Part shown: positions 6,593 to 13,662 of the stretch, one piece after another
How positions within the stretch are numbered: position 1 is the stretch's first letter
Layout: each line of letters begins with the position of its first letter
Assembly (NCBI GenBank): GCA_037968995.1
Contig: JBBKWP010000250.1
Coordinates: forward strand, 1-18,920
Origin: JAEXNA01 sp037968995
Lineage (GTDB): Bacteria; Vulcanimicrobiota; Xenobia; Xenobiales; JADMJV01
Direction of reading: 5' to 3'
Length of the DNA stretch: 18,920 nt
The notes under the pieces: generated by a model
Seen by the model: the letters and a program-made list of their open reading frames with translations, nothing else
Databases searched by the model: none
Told to the model about the DNA's origin: nothing
Made by a program: the position numbers and the translations under genes

Positions 6593-7669
6593 ATGGAGAA
6601 AACGACCCAACGTTTAATCACCCGTGAGGCCGACCCTTATAACTCCGAGCCGAGGCCTGTTGATCTCGCACAGACATTCGTGACGCCGACCGAACTCTTT
6701 TACTGTCGCAACCACGGTTCGATCCCCCAACTCGACTCCGATGGTTATCGGCTAGAAGTTGTGGGAATCGACAGGAACGCCACAGACTTCTCTTGGGAGA
6801 AGATCAAAAGCTTTCCAGCCTTTGAGGCCCCTTTCACCTTGCAGTGTGCTGGAAACAGACGGTCCGAATTCGAGCACTATACAGGGGCGCCTTGGCAAGC
6901 TTGCGCGATCGGGAATGCGCTCTGGAAGGGCTTGAGACTGAAAGATCTTTTGAGCGAGATCAAGATGGATGAGTCGGTAAAGCACGTCCACTTTGTCGGT
7001 TCAGACGAAACCTGCAAAGAGGGTGAGACCCTGCCCTTCGCGATGTCGATCCCTATCGAGATGGCATTGCGAGACGAAACGATGCTGGCCTACGAAATGA
7101 ACGGAGCGCCCCTCACTCCGCTGCACGGATTTCCCTTAAGGGCTCTGGTGCCCGGTCTCATCGCGGCACGCTCGGTGAAGTGGCTCAAAAGGATTGAACT
7201 CGGTGAAGTCCCTTCGACCAACCCACATTACGCGCGTGACTATAAGTTTGTGCCCGAGGGAATCAGAGAAGACGAGGTCGACTGGAAGGGCCTGCCGGCC
7301 ATCGCTTCTTATCAGATGACCAGTGCCATCTGCTCTCCTCTAGCCGCGGAGACGGTTCCGTCGGGGCCACTCAAAATCAGTGGCTATGCGATCGCCGAAG
7401 GTCACGCGGACAATGTCATCGAGAGAGTCGAGATACGGTGCGATGGAGAGCAAGCGTGGAGACCGACCGTTATCGCTTCGCCGGTCCAGCCATACTGCTG
7501 GTGCCTGTGGACAGCCGAAGTAGACCTGAGCCCGGGCGACCACCGGTTGGAGGTTCGCGCTTGGGACAGTCGAGGCCGACTTCAACCCCAGCAGGGTGAA
7601 CCCAACCTCAAGGGCTATTTGAACGCAGGGTGGCACAGCGTGACGTTTAGCGTTAAACGGGAAACTTAA
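6593..7669 (+). CDS. Sulfite oxidase-like molybdopterin oxidoreductase, cytoplasmic
   Basis: This encodes 358 residues from the ATG at 6593, chosen because GAGG lies 5 bases upstream; an in-frame GTG at 6551 has no SD. Residues 25-205 are the Moco domain: F-Y-C-R-N-H (the Arg-Asn-His motif seen in sulfite oxidases), Cys85 in L-Q-C-A-G-N-R-R-S-E as the molybdenum ligand, and A-Y-E-M-N-G-A-P-L with H-G-F-P-L-R-A-L-V-P-G. Residues 240-355 are the Mo-co dimerisation domain, ending G-Y-L-N-A-G-W-H-S-V. There is no cytochrome b5 domain, Tat signal or Sec signal, unlike plant/animal sulfite oxidases or the periplasmic SorA and MsrP. The substrate may be sulfite, but that is inferred. No heme or quinone partner is adjacent. 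Confidence 0.88.
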   Translation: MEKTTQRLITREADPYNSEPRPVDLAQTFVTPTELFYCRNHGSIPQLDSDGYRLEVVGIDRNATDFSWEKIKSFPAFEAPFTLQCAGNRRSEFEHYTGAPWQACAIGNALWKGLRLKDLLSEIKMDESVKHVHFVGSDETCKEGETLPFAMSIPIEMALRDETMLAYEMNGAPLTPLHGFPLRALVPGLIAARSVKWLKRIELGEVPSTNPHYARDYKFVPEGIREDEVDWKGLPAIASYQMTSAICSPLAAETVPSGPLKISGYAIAEGHADNVIERVEIRCDGEQAWRPTVIASPVQPYCWCLWTAEVDLSPGDHRLEVRAWDSRGRLQPQQGEPNLKGYLNAGWHSVTFSVKRET

Positions 7670-7681
7670 AACGGAGTTGAC

Positions 7682-7735
7682 CTGTGCGTCAGCGCACAGC
7701 GATCAACGGGATGGGGTCCTCGGGTTAGGGCCGAG
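7682..7735 (+). other. Two small hairpins between the molybdoprotein and VOC genes
   Basis: CTGTGCG-TCAG-CGCACAG (7682-7699) is a perfect 7-bp stem with a 4-base loop, starting 13 bases after the stop at 7669. A second stem, CTCGG and CCGAG around 7 bases (7719-7735), follows. Neither has a T run, so they are more likely mRNA-stability or attenuation elements than intrinsic terminators. Confidence 0.4.
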
Positions 7736-7757
7736 CAGTACTAGGAGGTCGGACGAA

Positions 7758-8519
7758 ATGGACACTCGCGAAGAATTGAAACATGGCTCATTCTGTTGGG
7801 TCGATCTCGCTGTCGGCGACGCGAAGAGAACTCAAGAATTCTTTACGGCCCTGTTCGGATGGGGGCGCAGGGTGCGGCCGACCAGCGACAATCACTCCTA
7901 CTCAATATTTACTGGCCACGGGTCGCACGTCGCCGGCCTCTACGAAGTCGATGAGGACGGTCCCAATCAGTGGATGTCTTATGTGCTCGTCGATGATCTC
8001 GAGAAGGCGATGGAGAAGGCCATCTCTTTGGGTGCGGCCGTCCTCAGTAAGCCCGAGGAGATCGTGGGCTTCGGAACCATGGCCATGGTTCAGGATCCCG
8101 TTGACGTAGTTTTCGCGCTCTGGCAACCAGCCAAAGTGGAATCGGCTCCCCCTCACGGATTTGGGGTCGTCAGTTGGAACGAATTGATCACTGAGCAGAC
8201 TGATAAAGCCAGGAGTTTTTACACCAAGATGTTTGGATGGACCTGTCAGGAAACACGGTTTGGCGACCTGCGATACACCGTCTTTATGAATGGGGATAGC
8301 CAGGCCGCAGGCATGATGGCTCCGCGGGGCTCGGCCGGTCCGAGTCATTGGCTGGTCCACTTTTCTGTCGAGGATTGTGATGAAACAGTGACCCGCGTCG
8401 AGGCGCTGGGTGGCTCGGTCGTGACGGCACCGACCGACTTCGATGGGGTTGGGCGAAGTGCCGTGGTGGCAGGGCCTAATGGGGGAAGTTTCGGGGTCAT
8501 CGCGCTGCAAGGTTCGTAG
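7758..8519 (+). CDS. Two-domain VOC (glyoxalase/bleomycin-resistance fold) protein
   Basis: This encodes 253 residues from the ATG at 7758, which has SD AGGAGG 9 bases upstream; the frame upstream of it is just open. It contains two tandem VOC domains, about 8-122 and 132-250. Each opens with a short beta strand carrying a conserved aromatic or acidic position (F-C-W-V-D-L, V-S-W-N-E-L), then a helix ending F-Y/F-x-x-L/M-F-G-W. Each closes with a strand around D-P or G-P-N-G-G. This is the CFP-30B/27-kDa antigen type of VOC protein, common in soil bacteria and of unknown substrate. Position 90 bases behind the molybdoprotein suggests co-transcription. Metal ligands cannot be assigned confidently, and some typical His/Glu positions look absent. 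Confidence 0.85.
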   Translation: MDTREELKHGSFCWVDLAVGDAKRTQEFFTALFGWGRRVRPTSDNHSYSIFTGHGSHVAGLYEVDEDGPNQWMSYVLVDDLEKAMEKAISLGAAVLSKPEEIVGFGTMAMVQDPVDVVFALWQPAKVESAPPHGFGVVSWNELITEQTDKARSFYTKMFGWTCQETRFGDLRYTVFMNGDSQAAGMMAPRGSAGPSHWLVHFSVEDCDETVTRVEALGGSVVTAPTDFDGVGRSAVVAGPNGGSFGVIALQGS

Positions 8520-8592
8520 TACCTTCGTCCTTCTGGCGGGTACGAGCAGGTGCCGAGGAGGGCACGCTAAGTATTCTGTGCGTTCGTCTAGT

Positions 8593-8940
8593 CTATCCGC
8601 ACCCTAACCGACCGGCGGCGGCGGCCAGCGCGTGCATGAGAAGCGGTTTTTGTGCGTTGGCGCTCAGGCTGTAAGCCTGGGACGTAAAGTCTGTAGGAAC
8701 AAATCGCACCGGCACCGATGTTTTTCGGGGTCGGTTGGCTTGCAGCCAAGCTTGTTGCCGCTTTTCCTCTTCGAGTGTGTGGGAATACTTTCCGCGGGCT
8801 TCCGAGGAGAGAGCGATGGTGTCATTCGTGGTCTTCGGACGGGAATTCTCTCCCACCTCGAGAGGTAAGCCCGTGTCGCTCACTCGCGGTACAGCGATGA
8901 TCCTAGATTCGTTGCGATTCCCGTCTTCGATACAGTCCAT
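8593..8940 (-). CDS. Small hypothetical protein, cytoplasmic
   Basis: This encodes 115 residues from an ATG with an excellent SD (AAGGAG, 7 bases upstream) and a plausible promoter further up. The N-terminal half is hydrophilic and probably disordered. It contains N-D-T-I-A-L-S-S-E-A-R-G-K-Y, which resembles the D-x-V/I-x-L-S-S-x-A segment seen in FlgM-type anti-sigma factors and other small regulators. A charged helix (H-T-L-E-E-E-K-R-Q-Q-A-W-L) and an Ala-rich C-terminus follow. I do not recognise a family; the FlgM resemblance may be coincidental. The SD and promoter make it more likely real than the overlapping opposite-strand frames. Confidence 0.6.
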   Translation of the reverse strand: MDCIEDGNRNESRIIAVPRVSDTGLPLEVGENSRPKTTNDTIALSSEARGKYSHTLEEEKRQQAWLQANRPRKTSVPVRFVPTDFTSQAYSLSANAQKPLLMHALAAAAGRLGCG

Positions 8941-8985
8941 TGCTCATCTCCTTATCTACAGCCTAGCGAACCCGGTTCGAGTAAC

Positions 8986-9014
8986 TTCATAAAAACTGCA
9001 GAGGTATGTGACAA
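8986..9014 (-). promoter_or_regulatory. Probable promoter of the small hypothetical gene
   Basis: On the minus strand TTGTCA (9014-9009) and TATGAA (8991-8986) are 17 bases apart, giving a start about 40 bases before the ATG at 8940. The -35 box overlaps the palindrome at 9012-9028. Confidence 0.5.
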
Positions 9015-9028
9015 AGTTGTTAACTTTG
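9012..9028. promoter_or_regulatory. Palindromic operator candidate between divergent genes
   Basis: CAAAGTTGTTAACTTTG is a perfect inverted repeat with 7-base arms and a 3-base centre. It sits on the -35 edge of the leftward promoter and about 100 bases upstream of preT, so a regulator bound here could affect both directions. Confidence 0.4.
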
Positions 9029-9125
9029 AGATCTGAGAGTTCTCTTTTGATAGCGGGATCTCGGCTAGTGGATCGGGAAGTATCGGGTTGAATCTCTCAA
9101 CTTATTATATTCCGGAGGGGACCCG

Positions 9126-10463
9126 ATGACACCAACACCCGAGCAGATCCGCTCGAACTTCGCCGACATGAAACCGCCTTTGAATCACGAGCACGCCGTG
9201 ACTGAGGCAAATCGTTGCCTTTACTGCTATAACCCGCCCTGCACCGTGGCTTGTCCCACGGGCATCGATATCCCTGAGTTCATCCGTCGCATCGGTTCGG
9301 GAAACTTGGTGGGTTCTGCTGAGACTATCTTAGAGAGCAACATTTTGGGCGCCAGTTGCGCCCGGGTCTGCCCCACCGAGGTCCTTTGCGAGGGGTCATG
9401 CGTTTACGTGGAGATGGACATGCCCGCTATCGACATCGGTCGTTTGCAGCGTTACGCCACCGACCACGTCATGGATAACGACATTGCCGTCTTCGAGGCT
9501 CCCAAGGATAAGTCGTTGGGGAAAGTCGCTCTGGTCGGCGCCGGCCCGGCGTCGCTGTCGTGCGCCGCCGAACTCGGTCTGCTGGGCATTGAAGCCGTCA
9601 TTTTCGATGACAAAGCAGAGCCCGGGGGTCTGAATCGCTGGGGAATCGCCCCTTACAAGTTGACCAATAAAGAGGCCGTGGACGAAGTCACTTACATTCA
9701 GAAGATGACCGGTTTCGAGATCCGGCAGGGTCAGCGTGTCGGTCGTGACGTCACATTTGCAGAACTCGAAAAAGACTATGACGCGATTTTCTTAGGCTTA
9801 GGTCTTGGCGCAAGTCACGAACTTGAGATTCCGGGTGAAGACAAACTTGGCGTTGTAGGGGCCACTGAATTCATCGAAGAGCTTCGCTCCAAACCGCTCC
9901 ACGAGACTAAGATCGGTCCCAAGGTTGTGGTCGTCGGCGCGGGGAACACCGCTATTGACGCCGCCACCGAGGCCGCCCGCTTGGGAGCCGAACTGGTAAC
10001 CATCGTCTATCGCCGCGGTATCGAGGAGATGCCGGCTTATGAGTTCGAGTACGAACTGGCTCTCAAGGACAGGGTTCGCTTTCAGTGGCTCACTCAACCT
10101 GTGGAAGTGTTGGGCAACGGGAAAGTCACAGGTCTTAAGTGTCAACGGATGGCGCTCGGTGAACCGGACAGTTCCGGTCGAGCGAGACCAGTGCCGGTTC
10201 CCGACGCCTACTTCGTGATCGAAGTGGATGCCATCATCAAGGCCACCGGTCAGCAGAAGCAGCAAAGTCTTTTGAGCGAGATCGCGGGCCTCACTCTCAA
10301 CAAGGGTCTAGTGGCGGTGGATGACAACTACCAGACCACCAATCCCAAGTATTTCGCCGGCGGTGACTGTATCAACGGTGGCAAGGAAGTGGTCAATGCT
10401 GTGGCTCACGGTAAGAAAGCCGCCCAGACCATCCACAGAATGCTCAAAGGAGGAAAGAACTAA
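9126..10463 (+). CDS. preT: NAD-dependent dihydropyrimidine dehydrogenase subunit PreT (FAD/Fe-S)
   Basis: This encodes 445 residues from an ATG behind GGAGGGG. It is the electron-input subunit of bacterial dihydropyrimidine dehydrogenase, homologous to the N-terminal half of mammalian DPYD and to glutamate synthase small subunits. Eight N-terminal cysteines bind two [4Fe-4S] clusters: Cys31, 34, 39, 43 (C-L-Y-C-x4-C-x3-C-P) and Cys78, 82, 88, 92. The FAD Rossmann motif V-G-A-G-P-A-S is at 137-143 and the NAD(P) motif V-G-A-G-N-T-A at 270-276. A late G-G-D-C motif completes the FAD site. The stop overlaps the preA start in TAATG. PreT-PreA interconverts uracil or thymine and the 5,6-dihydro forms with NAD(H). 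No hydantoinase or ureidopropionase gene is in the window. Confidence 0.93.
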   Translation: MTPTPEQIRSNFADMKPPLNHEHAVTEANRCLYCYNPPCTVACPTGIDIPEFIRRIGSGNLVGSAETILESNILGASCARVCPTEVLCEGSCVYVEMDMPAIDIGRLQRYATDHVMDNDIAVFEAPKDKSLGKVALVGAGPASLSCAAELGLLGIEAVIFDDKAEPGGLNRWGIAPYKLTNKEAVDEVTYIQKMTGFEIRQGQRVGRDVTFAELEKDYDAIFLGLGLGASHELEIPGEDKLGVVGATEFIEELRSKPLHETKIGPKVVVVGAGNTAIDAATEAARLGAELVTIVYRRGIEEMPAYEFEYELALKDRVRFQWLTQPVEVLGNGKVTGLKCQRMALGEPDSSGRARPVPVPDAYFVIEVDAIIKATGQQKQQSLLSEIAGLTLNKGLVAVDDNYQTTNPKYFAGGDCINGGKEVVNAVAHGKKAAQTIHRMLKGGKN

Positions 10464-11740
10464 TGGCTGATCTCAGCATCAATTTCGCGGGGATCAAGTC
10501 TCCCAATCCCTTTTGGCTGGCCTCGGCCCCTCCTACCAATTCGGGCTACCAGATCAATCGCGCTTTCGAACAAGGTTGGGGAGGAGCGGTTTGGAAAACG
10601 TTGGGCGGACCGGTCGTCAACGTGAACTCTCGATACGGCGCGCTGTCCTATCGCGGTCAGAAAGTGATGGGGCTTAACAATATCGAGTTGATCACTGACC
10701 GCCCTATTGAAGACAACCTTAAAGAGGTCACGGAGGTCAAAAAGCTGTGGCCTGACCGCGCGGTGATCGTGAGTCTGATGGTCGAATCTAATCCCGAAGC
10801 TTGGTACGATATCGTCAATCGCACCCAAGACGCGGGTGCCGACGGGATCGAACTGAATTTCGGATGTCCTCATGGAATGTCCGAGCGTGGCATGGGGGCC
10901 GCTGTTGGTCAAGTACCTGAGTACTGTCAGCAGATCACCACCTGGGTGATGGAGGCGGCCTCCATCCCGGTGATCGTCAAGTTGACGCCCAACGTTGGCA
11001 ACATCCTACCCCCGGGTATGGCGGCCCAAGCCGGTGGGGGTAACGCCGTCTCGTTGATCAACACTATCAACTCAGTGACGGGGGTGAACTTGGACACCCT
11101 AGTCCCCAATCCCAACGTGAACGGCCGATCTGCCCACGGGGGATACTGTGGTCCCGCGGTTCGCCCTATCGCCCTGAATATGGTGGGGACCTTGGCTCAC
11201 GCGCCGGAATTTCAACTCCCTATCTCCGGAATCGGCGGTATCGAGACTTGGCGCGACGCCGCAGAGTTTATTCTGATGGGAGCGTCTTCCGTTCAGGTCT
11301 GCACTGCGGCCATGAAGCACGGCTTCCGCATCGTCAAGGACATGACCACTGGGCTTTCCAACTGGATGGATGAAAAGGGATTCAAGACCATCGACGATTT
11401 CGTGGGGCTCTCTTCCAATCGTTTGTCGGACTGGGGAGATCTCGATCTCAATTACCGAATCGTAGCTAACATCAATCCCGACAAGTGCATCGGTTGTCAG
11501 GTCTGCTATATCGCCTGTGAAGACGGCGCTCACCAATCCATAGCCCTGTCGGGCAACGGGAGCCGCATCCCCACCATCAAGGAAGAGTCATGCGTTGGCT
11601 GTAACCTTTGCAGCTTGGTCTGTCCTGTAGAGGGATGTATCACCATGGTCAAGCAAGAACAGGGCCTACCAGTCAAGACTCACAACGACTATGTGAATGC
11701 TGGGGAGGTGCCCAAGGGGAACTATCCCTTGATGCATTAG
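10463..11740 (+). CDS. preA: NAD-dependent dihydropyrimidine dehydrogenase subunit PreA (FMN/Fe-S)
   Basis: This encodes 425 residues. The ATG overlaps the preT stop by one base, with a strong SD (AAAGGAGG). Residues 1-320 are a dihydroorotate-dehydrogenase-type FMN barrel. The active loop is L-N-F-G-C-P-H-G-M-S-E-R-G-M-G, with Asn132 and Cys135 matching the substrate Asn and catalytic Cys of DPYD; Gly134 sits where DPYD has Ser. Residues 338-395 hold two [4Fe-4S] motifs, C-I-G-C-Q-V-C-x3-C (342, 345, 348, 352) and C-V-G-C-N-L-C-x3-C-P (377, 380, 383, 387), which relay electrons from PreT. It reduces uracil/thymine or oxidises the dihydropyrimidine. Confidence 0.93.
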   Translation: MADLSINFAGIKSPNPFWLASAPPTNSGYQINRAFEQGWGGAVWKTLGGPVVNVNSRYGALSYRGQKVMGLNNIELITDRPIEDNLKEVTEVKKLWPDRAVIVSLMVESNPEAWYDIVNRTQDAGADGIELNFGCPHGMSERGMGAAVGQVPEYCQQITTWVMEAASIPVIVKLTPNVGNILPPGMAAQAGGGNAVSLINTINSVTGVNLDTLVPNPNVNGRSAHGGYCGPAVRPIALNMVGTLAHAPEFQLPISGIGGIETWRDAAEFILMGASSVQVCTAAMKHGFRIVKDMTTGLSNWMDEKGFKTIDDFVGLSSNRLSDWGDLDLNYRIVANINPDKCIGCQVCYIACEDGAHQSIALSGNGSRIPTIKEESCVGCNLCSLVCPVEGCITMVKQEQGLPVKTHNDYVNAGEVPKGNYPLMH

Positions 11741-11757
11741 CCAACAGCGCGTCGAGC

Positions 11758-11808
11758 AAAAAAGAGAGCCCCCCTCCGGTCGTCCGGAGGGGGGCTCTCT
11801 TTTTTTTT
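11758..11808. terminator. Very strong bidirectional terminator after preTA
   Basis: A perfect 16-bp GC-rich stem (GAGAGCCCCCCTCCGG, loop TCGT, 84-99 arm) is extended by six flanking A/T pairs. It has nine T on the plus strand (11800-11808) and six A on the left, which are T on the minus strand. It sits between converging genes and can serve both preA and the gene at 11852. Confidence 0.95.
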
Positions 11809-11851
11809 AGAGCGGAAGTGAGAGGTCGGGAGGTTGGATTTCGATGAGAAC

Positions 11852-12625
11852 CTAAGGGTCGACGGTCTTGAAGGTGACGCTTCGTTCTTCCTTGGTGTCG
11901 AATGGAGCGAAGTCGACATCGATGGTTTCGAAGCCGCCGCGTGACGCCAGGATGATCGTGCCTTCACCCTGCATTTTGCGTCCCCCGAAACCTGAGTTGA
12001 TAGTCAGGTTCACAGCGCCGGCACCGTGAGCTTCCCAAGTGCCCACCAAGACGAAGGTCTGGTCTTTTAAGGCCACCTGAATGTGCGCAGCCCCGGACTT
12101 CTCGAGTTGCACTCGGAGTTTTTCGATGGGCTTGGCTTCATCGGTATCAACCACAACGTATTGACCGATGCCTCTTGACTCTTGATCGACTAAGTACTTG
12201 GCTTCAACCATCATGCTTTTGACGGGGGGTAGGGTCAGACTTACTTGAAAACTGGCTTTTTTGCCGGATTCTTGGTCGGACTGTTTGAGGCTCATGCGGA
12301 CCACATAGTCGTGGGTCGTCGGGATTTCGATATCGGCTTTCATGTCGTGGCTCTTGGAGTTGTCGAAGAGTTCTACGCTGAGGATTCCGGCGCGGCGGAC
12401 TTCCATGACCAGAGACTTCGCATCTGCCGAGGTGGCTTTCAGTTGGAGTATCTGACCCGCTTGGGCTTTAAACTGGTACTCTTTGGTTTCGTAACCCTCA
12501 ACGGTACCGCTGAACTCGGCGGTCGTGGACCCCGGTGCGAAGGTCACCATTTCCGCTTGGGACTCGGCGAAGCTGCTAGAGGGGAGAAGCAAAAGGAGCG
12601 CGAGGTGAATCAGGAATTTTCTCAT
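11852..12625 (-). CDS. Exported protein with a pre-peptidase-like beta domain
   Basis: This encodes 257 residues. The signal peptide is M-R-K-F-L-I-H-L-A-L-L-L-L-L-P, cleaved near SFA-E. Residues 33-135 look like the bacterial pre-peptidase C-terminal/PliI-like beta-sandwich: F-S-G-T-V-E-G-Y-E-T-K-E-Y-Q-F-K-A-Q-A-G-Q, a middle strand with V-E-L-F-D-N, and a closing D-Y-V-V-R-M-S-L. Residues 140-257 form a second beta-rich region without a family I recognise. There are no cysteines and no catalytic motif. In other proteins such domains act as binding or targeting modules; a lysozyme-inhibitor-like role is speculation. The ATG at 12625 has no clear SD. It is divergent from the next gene. Confidence 0.65.
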   Translation of the reverse strand: MRKFLIHLALLLLLPSSSFAESQAEMVTFAPGSTTAEFSGTVEGYETKEYQFKAQAGQILQLKATSADAKSLVMEVRRAGILSVELFDNSKSHDMKADIEIPTTHDYVVRMSLKQSDQESGKKASFQVSLTLPPVKSMMVEAKYLVDQESRGIGQYVVVDTDEAKPIEKLRVQLEKSGAAHIQVALKDQTFVLVGTWEAHGAGAVNLTINSGFGGRKMQGEGTIILASRGGFETIDVDFAPFDTKEERSVTFKTVDP

Positions 12626-12648
12626 AGCATTAAGTTTTCTAAGGGGGT

Positions 12649-12671
12649 CGGTTCTCCTGGCAGGTAGACCG
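12649..12671. promoter_or_regulatory. Imperfect palindrome between divergent exported-protein genes
   Basis: The outer arms CGGTT and GACCG and the inner arms CCTG and CAGG pair around a central G, with two mismatched positions on each side. It lies midway in the 69-base gap between the genes starting at 12625 and 12695, a normal place for a shared operator. Confidence 0.3.
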
Positions 12672-12694
12672 AATCGGCGGGCAAAACCGCACCT

Positions 12695-13105
12695 ATGAAT
12701 AGCATCAAAATGCCCGTCCTTCTCTTCTTCTTCCTACTCTGCAGCTCGTCGGCTTGGGCAGCGCTTCCGCCACTGGATACCCAGGCACAGCGCAACCAAG
12801 CCTCCGAGGTCGTCGTCGGGACCGCTCTCAATGTGAAGTCTGAACTTGAGGAGGTCAAGAACGGTAAGGATCGCGTCTTCCGAGTTGATTTTCGGGTTCA
12901 TGGTGTGGAGAAGGGGACGCTTCGTTCCGGCCTTTTGATTAAGGTGTTATTTCGGCAGACTGCGGAACGACCAGAAGGGTGGGTTGGACCGCAAGGTCAG
13001 AACCGGGCCTTGACAGAGGACGCCAAGGCTCGGCTTTTCTTGCGCGAGGTCGACGGCGAGTTTTGGCTTCTGAGCCCCAACGGTTGGGAGAGTTGGGAGG
13101 GCTAG
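12695..13105 (+). CDS. Small exported protein, unknown function
   Basis: This encodes 136 residues from ATG 12695, or 131 from the ATG at 12710. A strong signal peptide (M-P-V-L-L-F-F-F-L-L-C-S-S-S-A-W-A) precedes about 113 residues in which charged strands alternate: V-V-V-G-T-A-L-N-V, R-V-F-R-V-D-F-R-V-H-G-V-E-K-G, and L-L-I-K-V-L-F-R-Q. This resembles small exported domains that begin by describing a 'VvGtvt' strand, but no family can be named. There is no SD directly upstream. It reads toward the Ddn-like gene. Confidence 0.6.
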   Translation: MNSIKMPVLLFFFLLCSSSAWAALPPLDTQAQRNQASEVVVGTALNVKSELEEVKNGKDRVFRVDFRVHGVEKGTLRSGLLIKVLFRQTAERPEGWVGPQGQNRALTEDAKARLFLREVDGEFWLLSPNGWESWEG

Positions 13106-13182
13106 AGGCTCAAGTTTATGCAGTGACCGTCGACGATCGTTTCTTCGACAGGGACTGCCCGGCGGGCGCGGAAGCTGACCTG

Positions 13183-13638
13183 ATGCTTCTCGAAAAAACT
13201 TCTCTGTATTTTCTCAAACGAGAAAATTTGGTCAAACTCGTCACCGGACTTCACAAAACGCTCTATCGGATGACGGGAGGTGTGGTCGGTGGACTCGTTT
13301 CCGGCATTCCGAACCTTCTACTCACCACCAAGGGGAGAAAGTCGGGGCGTCACTATACCACGCCGCTGTTCTATCTCCCCGACGGTGACCGATTCATCGT
13401 GGTTGCGTCTTACGGAGGCAACCCCAAAGCTCCCAGTTGGTGGAAGAATCTTCAGCACGACGGCGAGGGCTGGGTGGAAATCGGCCGCCAGAAGTTCACT
13501 ATCGACGCCGCTCAAGCTGATGAGGATCTCAAGGCCAAAATGTGGCCGGTGTTCGTCCGTCACTATCCTAGCTATGACACCTACCAAGCCCGAACGGAAC
13601 GAGTGATTCCCCTGGTTGTTTTGACTCCGGTCGACTGA
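13183..13638 (+). CDS. Ddn-like (deazaflavin/F420-dependent) nitroreductase-family protein
   Basis: This encodes 151 residues from the ATG at 13183, chosen because the family begins about here and GGAAG lies 8 bases upstream; the open frame extends back into the previous gene. The family core is clear: T-T-K-G-R-K-S-G-R-H-Y-T-T-P-L at 48-62, then F-I-V-V-A-S-Y-G-G-N-P-K-A-P-S-W-W-K-N-L at 71-90, the split beta-barrel segment that holds the deazaflavin phosphate in Mycobacterium Ddn. Ddn homologues reduce nitro compounds or quinones with F420H2. F420 use is not shown here; no F420 synthesis genes are in the window, and some relatives bind FMN or other ligands. Confidence 0.82.
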   Translation: MLLEKTSLYFLKRENLVKLVTGLHKTLYRMTGGVVGGLVSGIPNLLLTTKGRKSGRHYTTPLFYLPDGDRFIVVASYGGNPKAPSWWKNLQHDGEGWVEIGRQKFTIDAAQADEDLKAKMWPVFVRHYPSYDTYQARTERVIPLVVLTPVD

Positions 13639-13662
13639 TCGACTTCGACAGCCTTTCGGGTT

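Noticed and set aside
7902..8510. A 202-residue minus-strand frame opposite the VOC gene.
   Set aside because: The plus strand encodes a clear double VOC protein with a strong SD. The minus reading has no recognisable domain and is a shadow.
9798..11536. Several 145-155-residue minus-strand frames across preT and preA.
   Set aside because: They are antisense to strongly conserved enzymes and show no domain or SD.
12979..13182. The extended N-terminus of the Ddn-like protein, reaching into the preceding gene.
   Set aside because: Family members begin near residue 13183, the extension overlaps another gene's coding sequence, and its composition looks like an out-of-frame reading.
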